This document shows positions 6,657 to 10,930 of a stretch of 10,930 bases of DNA, piece after piece. Made by a program: the position numbers and the translations under genes. The notes beneath the pieces were generated by a model that saw only the letters and a list, made by a program, of their open reading frames with translations, was not told where the DNA came from and ran no database searches. Source of the DNA: CAZUVM01 sp964623885 (GTDB taxonomy: Bacteria > Verrucomicrobiota > Verrucomicrobiia > Limisphaerales > UBA8199); NCBI GenBank assembly GCA_964623885.1, contig CAZUVM010000250.1:1-10930 (forward strand), read 5' to 3'. The number at the start of each line of letters is the position of its first letter. Position 1 is the first letter of the stretch.

Positions 6657-7401
6657 TCGCGCGCTTCGGCCATACTCCCAAAGCCTCAAGCTGACGGCAG
6701 GCCACACCCGGCCAGTCGCGATTCGCCGCCGGGCTGGCCGGGCTCGGATGCAGGATCCGGCCAATGCGAAGCAAACCATTAGGAAAGACGCTTTGCGCTC
6801 GTTGGCGAGCAAAGTCGCCGATCGCGATGAGCCATTGAGGCTGAAGCGCGGCAACGGCCGCACGCAAATGCTGGTCGCATGCCGCAAACAAACCGGTTCG
6901 CTCCACGGCCGACAATTTATCCGGCGTACGATTTCGTCCGCTGCTCTCCAGGAAGGCCAGCGGGCAATAATTCAGCACGAAGTGTTCGGCAAAGAACTGG
7001 TTGGCCCCCACGAAACGATCTGCAAACAAGCCCCACAAGCGTCGCCCACTCACTTCAGAACGCGCGCACGCAAACCCGGTCACTGGCCGCCGCGGATGTT
7101 CGCGCGGAGGCTTCTCCACTGCGGCCTCGATTCCCAGCCAATCGCGTACTGCGGTAATTTCTCCGAAAGGGACTCCGGTTTGCACCATGCCGAACGGCCC
7201 AGGGTTCATGCCCAAAAACACCACCGGTTTCATGCTTGTGGCAAATCGGCGCAAATACAACTCGTGAGCCGCCCATGCGTAGTCCAACGGGTTATATACG
7301 TGCGCCACCGGCGCGCCAAACGTGAGGCCATTGATTTCCCGCCGCAATCGTTCGGCCGCCCGAATGAGCCGCGCGCTGGTTTCTGAGGTTTCAAACTGCA
7401 T
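6622..7401 (-). CDS. SMUG1-type uracil-DNA glycosylase (family 3)
   Basis: A 259-residue cytoplasmic DNA-repair enzyme that excises uracil and some oxidised pyrimidines from DNA, starting base excision repair. The signature GMNPGPFGMVQTGVPFGE (residues 64-81) is almost identical to the SMUG1 active-site motif; N66 corresponds to Asn85 of human SMUG1. FVLNYCPLAF (141-150) holds the uracil-recognition Asn (N144), and ILHPSP (216-221) supplies the catalytic His (H218) and DNA-intercalation loop. YNPLDYAW (36-43), SEVSGRRLWG (115-124) and IGDFARQRA (194-202) are also family-conserved. The conserved fold ends near LGVWP (241-245); the last 14 residues are basic, unconserved by eye, and lie mainly in the overlap with the convergent HisJ-family gene. 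The start is ATG 7399-7401. I see no clear promoter upstream; it may be co-transcribed with the gene at 7513-8037. Confidence 0.95.
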   Translation of the reverse strand: MQFETSETSARLIRAAERLRREINGLTFGAPVAHVYNPLDYAWAAHELYLRRFATSMKPVVFLGMNPGPFGMVQTGVPFGEITAVRDWLGIEAAVEKPPREHPRRPVTGFACARSEVSGRRLWGLFADRFVGANQFFAEHFVLNYCPLAFLESSGRNRTPDKLSAVERTGLFAACDQHLRAAVAALQPQWLIAIGDFARQRAQSVFPNGLLRIGRILHPSPASPAANRDWPGVACRQLEALGVWPKRAIKSERARAVFV

Positions 7402-7512
7402 TTACGTTGTACATGTAATCTCCATGGCAAGCCTAATCAGGTTTTGCAGAAGAGTCGAGAGAAGGACGAGATGAATGACGGTTTTGGGGGGATCGCCCTG
7501 CAAGCAGAACTA

Positions 7513-8037
7513 TCACCTTCGCCCGTGGTGCTGACCTCCGTCCCGATGCCGCTGGAGTTGGCGCAAAGCGTGCCGCAGCGATTCAAGTTCCCGCTCGTCG
7601 GCGTTCGTCTGCCGTTCGAATGACTCGATCAATTCCAAAACATCCTCCATCTCCTCCAGCGCTTCCCGAAGGGCAGCAATCACGCCGTTAACGTGGTCGA
7701 TGGCCTCCTGCACGGACGCGGGTGGGGCAGGTTTTTCCCGCCTCTCTCTCGCCGGCGCGGGTTCGGAAGAAGGGACTGGAGCAACAAATTCTTCGCCTCT
7801 GGATCCTTCTTCCTGGGTCTCCGACACTTCGGACGCCTCTGAGGTAGGCGCGGATGGTTGTTCTGTCTCGGCAGGTTCAGGTGCCGATTCGGGCGAACTC
7901 GGTTCCTGCTGTGCTGGTTTGCGCCGGCGACCGCGCCCACGATGACCGCGGCGCGAACGGGCGCGTCGCTGACCTTCACCGGTACCGGTGGCCTCAGACG
8001 ACCCAGCCTCCGGTTTAGATTCTTCTTCGGGAGTCAT
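7513..8037 (-). CDS. Small protein with basic RG patch, disordered linker and C-terminal coiled coil
   Basis: A 174-residue protein I do not recognise. It has three parts: an acidic N-terminal end followed by a strongly basic Arg/Gly patch (residues 24-40, with RRGHRGRGRRRK); a low-complexity Pro/Glu/Ser/Ala linker (about 41-107); and a heptad-like helix (about 108-164, from SVQEAID to RQLQRH) likely to form a coiled coil. There is no signal peptide or membrane segment, so it is probably cytoplasmic. The basic patch suggests RNA or DNA binding and the helix oligomerisation, both inferences from composition. It ends 111 bp upstream of the SMUG1 gene on the same strand and is divergent from the sulfatase gene (90-bp spacer). 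The ATG start at 8035-8037 is the first in frame; no strong Shine-Dalgarno is present. Low complexity means homology searches may mislead. Confidence 0.7.
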   Translation of the reverse strand: MTPEEESKPEAGSSEATGTGEGQRRARSRRGHRGRGRRRKPAQQEPSSPESAPEPAETEQPSAPTSEASEVSETQEEGSRGEEFVAPVPSSEPAPARERREKPAPPASVQEAIDHVNGVIAALREALEEMEDVLELIESFERQTNADERELESLRHALRQLQRHRDGGQHHGRR

Positions 8038-8087
8038 TCTCGATGCAAGTTGCCTGGATCAAACCCGTTTGCAAAGGGAATTATTGG

Positions 8088-8117
8088 TTGGACTGCCTGA
8101 TGCCGCTGCGGCAAAAT
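8088..8117 (+). promoter_or_regulatory. Possible promoter of the sulfatase gene
   Basis: TTGGAC (8088-8093), 18-bp spacer, CAAAAT (8112-8117), then 10 nt to ATG 8128. Matches to consensus are modest. It lies in the 90-bp divergent spacer 8038-8127. No Shine-Dalgarno precedes the ATG. Confidence 0.3.
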
Positions 8118-8127
8118 CAATGGCAAC

Positions 8128-9579
8128 ATGAGCAAATGCGATCCCCTGCGGCGGCTCATCGCGGTCGCCATCTTGTTGGGACTGGGAAGCTTCACGGCAT
8201 GCATTGCTGAGGGCCAATCCACCAATGTCACGACCAGTGACGTGCGCCCGGCTTCACGGCCGAACATTATTTTGATCGTCGCCGATGATCTCGGTTACGG
8301 TGACCTCGGTTGTTTTGGCCAGAAGAAAATCAAAACGCCGAACCTCGACCAGCTTGCGGCCGAGGGCGTGCGCTTTACCGATTTTTATGCGGGCAGCACC
8401 GTTTGCGCGCCATCGCGGTGCGCCTTGATGACCGGTTTGCACACCGGACACGCATTCATACGGGGCAATGCCAAACTGGCATTGCGGCCTTCCGACCTGA
8501 CGGTCGCCGAACTTCTCAAGACTGCTGGATATCATACCTGCCTGGTTGGCAAGTGGGGGCTTGGCGACGAGGACACCACCGGGCTGCCTCAGAAAAAAGG
8601 CTTCGACGAATTTGTCGGGTATCTCGACCAGACGCACGCGCACGACTATTATACCGATCACCTTTTTCGATACGCACCAGAGAACAAATTCGAAGGGCGT
8701 GAATTGCTCGCCGAGAATCTCGGCGGCAAGAAAGTCATTTACACGCACGACCTGTTCACGATTGCCGCGCTGAACTTCGTGCGCAAATCAAAGCCCACTC
8801 CGCAAAATCATTTCCAGCCTTTCTTCCTGTACCTGGCGTACACAATTCCGCACGCCAATGACGAGGAAGGCCAACGTACCGGGAACGGTATGCAGGTACC
8901 CACGGATGCGCCCTACTCCGACGAGTCATGGCCGCAAACGGAAAAGAATAAAGCCGCCATGATCACCCGCCTGGACGCCGACATAGGAAAACTGATGGAG
9001 CGGCTCAAAAAGGACAAAACCGAGGACAACACGATTATCTTTTTCACCAGCGACAACGGCCCGCATAAAGAAGGCGGCGTTGACCCAGCGTTTTTCCAGA
9101 GCTCGGGTCCGCTGCGGGGAATCAAACGGGATCTGTACGAAGGGGGCATTCGGGTGCCGATGATCGTGCGCTGGGCCGGGCAAATCAAACCCGGGCGCGT
9201 TTCAGACCAGGTATGGACGTTTTGGGATTTCCTGCCTACCGCTGCCGCAATTGCCCGTGTCAGCGCGCCAACGAATATCGACGGAATCTCCATGTGGCCC
9301 GCTGTGCTCGGCCAAACCCAGACCAACCAGCACGCTTTTCTTTATTGGGAGTTTCATGAACGTGGGTTCCAGCAGGCCGTCCGAATGGGTGATTGGAAGG
9401 CGGTTCGACCTCAGGCGGATGAACCACTGGAGTTGTACAACCTGAAGACCGACCTTAGTGAAAAAAGAAACGTGGCAGCGCAAAACCCGGAGGTCATCGC
9501 TAAAATCGAAAAGTATCTAAAGATCACACGCACCCATACACCTGACTGGCCGATAAAGAAGCCGCCGCAAAAAAAGTAG
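8128..9579 (+). CDS. Exported sulfatase, formylglycine (S1) type
   Basis: A 483-residue sulfatase that hydrolyses sulfate esters, probably on a sulfated polysaccharide or glycan. Motifs in order: DDLGYGD (53-59, metal-binding D53/D54), CAPSRCALMTG (93-103, where C93 must become formylglycine and R97 stabilises it), GKWGLG (141-146, K142), SDNGPH (308-313, metal ligands D309/N310 and H313) and GIKRDLYEGGIRVP (331-344, K333). The C-terminal subdomain ends with the usual LYNLKTDLSEKRNVA (436-450). The N-terminus is a Sec signal with hydrophobic core 10-24; FTAC (22-25) resembles an imperfect lipobox, so a lipoprotein is possible. No formylglycine-generating enzyme is in the window, so maturation must depend on one elsewhere. 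The substrate cannot be read from sequence. It is followed 44 bp later by the glycosylasparaginase gene on the same strand. Confidence 0.95.
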   Translation: MSKCDPLRRLIAVAILLGLGSFTACIAEGQSTNVTTSDVRPASRPNIILIVADDLGYGDLGCFGQKKIKTPNLDQLAAEGVRFTDFYAGSTVCAPSRCALMTGLHTGHAFIRGNAKLALRPSDLTVAELLKTAGYHTCLVGKWGLGDEDTTGLPQKKGFDEFVGYLDQTHAHDYYTDHLFRYAPENKFEGRELLAENLGGKKVIYTHDLFTIAALNFVRKSKPTPQNHFQPFFLYLAYTIPHANDEEGQRTGNGMQVPTDAPYSDESWPQTEKNKAAMITRLDADIGKLMERLKKDKTEDNTIIFFTSDNGPHKEGGVDPAFFQSSGPLRGIKRDLYEGGIRVPMIVRWAGQIKPGRVSDQVWTFWDFLPTAAAIARVSAPTNIDGISMWPAVLGQTQTNQHAFLYWEFHERGFQQAVRMGDWKAVRPQADEPLELYNLKTDLSEKRNVAAQNPEVIAKIEKYLKITRTHTPDWPIKKPPQKK

Positions 9580-9588
9580 CAGTCTCGC

Positions 9589-9617
9589 TTGACCTTGCGG
9601 CTTCCCCGGCTTAGAAG
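9589..9617 (+). promoter_or_regulatory. Promoter-like element predicting a leaderless mRNA for the glycosylasparaginase gene
   Basis: TTGACC (9589-9594, 5/6 to TTGACA), 17-bp spacer, TAGAAG (9612-9617), then 6 nt to ATG 9624. The geometry is the same as at 5821-5849 and would place the transcription start at the ATG. The AGAAG within the -10 could alternatively act as a weak Shine-Dalgarno if the gene is transcribed from upstream with the sulfatase. Confidence 0.45.
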
Positions 9618-9623
9618 CGACGC

Positions 9624-10760
9624 ATGAAATCGAGAATAACCCGTCGCACCTTTGTTGCCGCAGCCAGCGTGAGCGCATTGGGCGGGCGCGCTCTGCTTGC
9701 GGATTCAACCGCGCCGCAAGTCATAGCGAGGAAAAGTGCCCGGCCGGTGGTCATCTCCGCAGCCAACGGCAATATTTCCAAGGACGCAAACGGACTCACG
9801 TGCGTTGCCAAGGCGTTCAAAATGATTACCGCCGGCGCCGATGTTTTGGACGCGGTTATCGCCGGAGTGAACATCGTTGAGCTGGATCCGGAGGACACGA
9901 GCGTCGGCTATGGTGGTTTGCCGAATGCCGATGGCGTCGTACAACTGGACGCGTCAGTTATGCATGGCCCGCGCAAGCAAGCCGGTGCGGTAGCTTGCCT
10001 GGAAGGGGTGCGCACACCTTCACTCGTGGCGCAAAAGGTGATGCAGGAAACCGATCATCATTTGCTGGTCGGCGCGGGCGCGCAGCAGTTTGCGCGGAGC
10101 GTAGGATTCAAGATTGAATCGGATCTGAACACGGAGAAATCCCGGCGGCTCTGGCTGGAATGGAAACGCCGCACCGACCCCGAACACTACCTCAATCCGA
10201 AAGACCGGGCTGATGCCTGGCACCGGGCGGGGCTTGAGATGGTTGCGGAAGGGTTGATCGATCCTGATCATTTCTACGGAACAATCAACTGCAATGTCGT
10301 TAACAGCGCCGGTGACATTGCTGGCGTGACCACGACGAGCGGGCTGGCTTGGAAAATTCCGGGTCGAGTCGGCGACTCGCCAATCCTCGGCGCCGGCCTT
10401 TACGTCGATGGCGCGGTCGGCGCGGCGGGCTCGACCGGGCGCGGTGAAGCGAATCTGTTCGCGCTGGGCTCGTTTGTCGTCGTGGAAATGATGCGAAACG
10501 GGGCGTCGCCCAAGGACGCCGGTATGACCGCGCTAAAACGGCTTGTCGCCAACACTGTGGAGAAGCGGCTGCTGAATAATCGCGGGCAACCGAATTTCAG
10601 CGTCATCTACTATGCCGTGAATGCCCGTGGCGATTACGCGGCAACTTCACTTTACGCTTTGTCAGGTAAAAGGCCGGTGCAATTTGCCGTTTGCACCGAC
10701 GACCATCCGAGAACCGAAACCGTTGAGGGGTTGTTTGAGGGCGCCCCGGGAGACTCGTAG
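9624..10760 (+). CDS. Tat-exported N4-(beta-N-acetylglucosaminyl)-L-asparaginase (glycosylasparaginase) family protein
   Basis: A 378-residue Ntn-hydrolase. Family members cleave the GlcNAc-Asn bond left after glycoprotein proteolysis and mature by autoproteolysis just before a catalytic Thr. The N-terminus carries a twin-arginine signal (TRRTFVAAA, residues 6-14; cleavage near ALLA, residue 26). Numbering keeps a constant offset of 68 from the Elizabethkingia enzyme as I recall it: T220 is the nucleophile (T152), T238 matches T170, R248 matches R180 and D251 matches D183 in GRVGDSPILGAG (247-258). SVGYGG (93-98) and GAAGSTGRGE (266-275) are also conserved. Oddly, the residue before the cleavage Thr is Gly219 (YGT) rather than Asp (HDT), and the N-terminal Trp of the family's T-W-N/P motif is Ala47. 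Activity may therefore differ from the classic enzyme. It is convergent with the amidohydrolase, with a 6-bp gap. Confidence 0.92.
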   Translation: MKSRITRRTFVAAASVSALGGRALLADSTAPQVIARKSARPVVISAANGNISKDANGLTCVAKAFKMITAGADVLDAVIAGVNIVELDPEDTSVGYGGLPNADGVVQLDASVMHGPRKQAGAVACLEGVRTPSLVAQKVMQETDHHLLVGAGAQQFARSVGFKIESDLNTEKSRRLWLEWKRRTDPEHYLNPKDRADAWHRAGLEMVAEGLIDPDHFYGTINCNVVNSAGDIAGVTTTSGLAWKIPGRVGDSPILGAGLYVDGAVGAAGSTGRGEANLFALGSFVVVEMMRNGASPKDAGMTALKRLVANTVEKRLLNNRGQPNFSVIYYAVNARGDYAATSLYALSGKRPVQFAVCTDDHPRTETVEGLFEGAPGDS

Positions 10761-10766
10761 CTCAAA

Positions 10767-10930
10767 CTATTTCTTGTTGAGACAGATTACGCCGTTCTTC
10801 ATCACGAACCGCACGTCGCGCGCGGCTTCAATGTTGGCGATCGGATCTCCATTGACGGCTACCAGATCGGCCAACCAGCCGGCTCGAATTTGGCCCAGCA
10901 TGTTTTCCATTCGAATGATCCGCGCATTCG
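10767..10930 (-). CDS. Amidohydrolase family protein (imidazolonepropionase-like), C-terminal fragment
   Basis: The minus strand is open from the right edge to TAG at 10769-10767, giving 53 residues from the protein's C-terminus; the rest lies outside. The visible part contains G-W-L-ADLVAVNGDP, N-I-E, then RDVRFVMKNG and a short tail ending in LNKK. This is the standard final stretch of amidohydrolases of the imidazolonepropionase/prolidase-like group, where the chain returns to the small beta-sandwich after the metal-dependent TIM barrel ('G-x-x-ADLVVxxGDP...VxxVxKxG'). The catalytic residues are outside the window, so substrate and export cannot be judged. Its stop lies 6 bp from that of the convergent glycosylasparaginase gene. 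Confidence 0.85.
   Translation of the reverse strand, partial: NARIIRMENMLGQIRAGWLADLVAVNGDPIANIEAARDVRFVMKNGVICLNKK

Noticed and set aside
6309..6887. 192-codon minus-strand frame across the HisJ/SMUG1 junction
   Set aside because: It overlaps both real genes in other frames and has no domain-like pattern.
6748..7386. 212-codon plus-strand open frame opposite the SMUG1 gene
   Set aside because: The minus strand encodes an unmistakable SMUG1; the plus frame shows no motif and is a shadow.
7402..7512. Spacer between SMUG1 and the coiled-coil protein, containing the palindrome TACATGTA
   Set aside because: An 8-bp palindrome is expected by chance; no RNA gene, clear promoter or terminator could be supported.
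1..10930. CRISPR arrays, insertion sequences, attachment sites, tRNA or rRNA genes
   Set aside because: No direct repeats with regular spacers, transposase motifs, terminal inverted repeats or recognisable RNA genes were seen on either strand.

Overview
The window looks like a chromosomal piece of a moderately GC-rich, free-living Verrucomicrobiota bacterium, probably of the Pedosphaera/Limisphaerales type. The reasons are a GloVer (Gloeobacter/Verrucomicrobia) repeat protein, several secreted repeat proteins ending in a '...NLxxxW..L.TN....R[FY]YR' tail, a sulfatase, and a Tat-exported glycosylasparaginase. This assignment is inferred from gene content; no rRNA or other marker is present. 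I see no tRNA, rRNA, CRISPR array, insertion sequence or phage gene.

Layout. 1-416 (+) is the 3' end of a secreted repeat protein. 484-1443 (+) is a ChaN/DUF399-like exported protein, convergent with 1453-4137 (-), a very large exported protein with five carboxypeptidase-regulatory-like repeats. A 179-bp divergent spacer separates that gene from 4317-5768 (+), an exported protein with seven GloVer repeats. 5856-6656 (+) is a PHP-domain phosphatase of the HisJ family, overlapping tail-to-tail by 35 bp with 6622-7401 (-), a SMUG1-type uracil-DNA glycosylase. 7513-8037 (-) is a small disordered/coiled-coil protein of unknown function. 8128-9579 (+) is an exported sulfatase, 9624-10760 (+) a Tat-exported glycosylasparaginase, and 10767-10930 (-) the 3' end of an amidohydrolase. 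No gene-free stretch exceeds 300 bases.

How the genes may work together. Most of the products are predicted to be exported. Three large repeat proteins share a related C-terminal module, which suggests a common route to, or anchoring at, the cell surface. The sulfatase and glycosylasparaginase fit degradation of sulfated glycans or glycoproteins outside the cytoplasm. HisJ-like phosphatase and SMUG1 are cytoplasmic housekeeping or repair enzymes that seem to be neighbours only by chance.

Main points for a second look: (i) promoter-like elements placed so close to several ATG codons that leaderless or near-leaderless mRNAs are predicted, with identical geometry at two genes; (ii) the shared C-terminal module, here following GloVer repeats where a PEP-CTERM tail might be expected; (iii) a glycosylasparaginase with Gly instead of Asp before the autocleavage Thr and no Trp at the usual substrate-binding position; (iv) a repeat-to-tail junction in the first gene that looks like an in-frame deletion. 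I did not find a convincing undescribed defence or mobile system.
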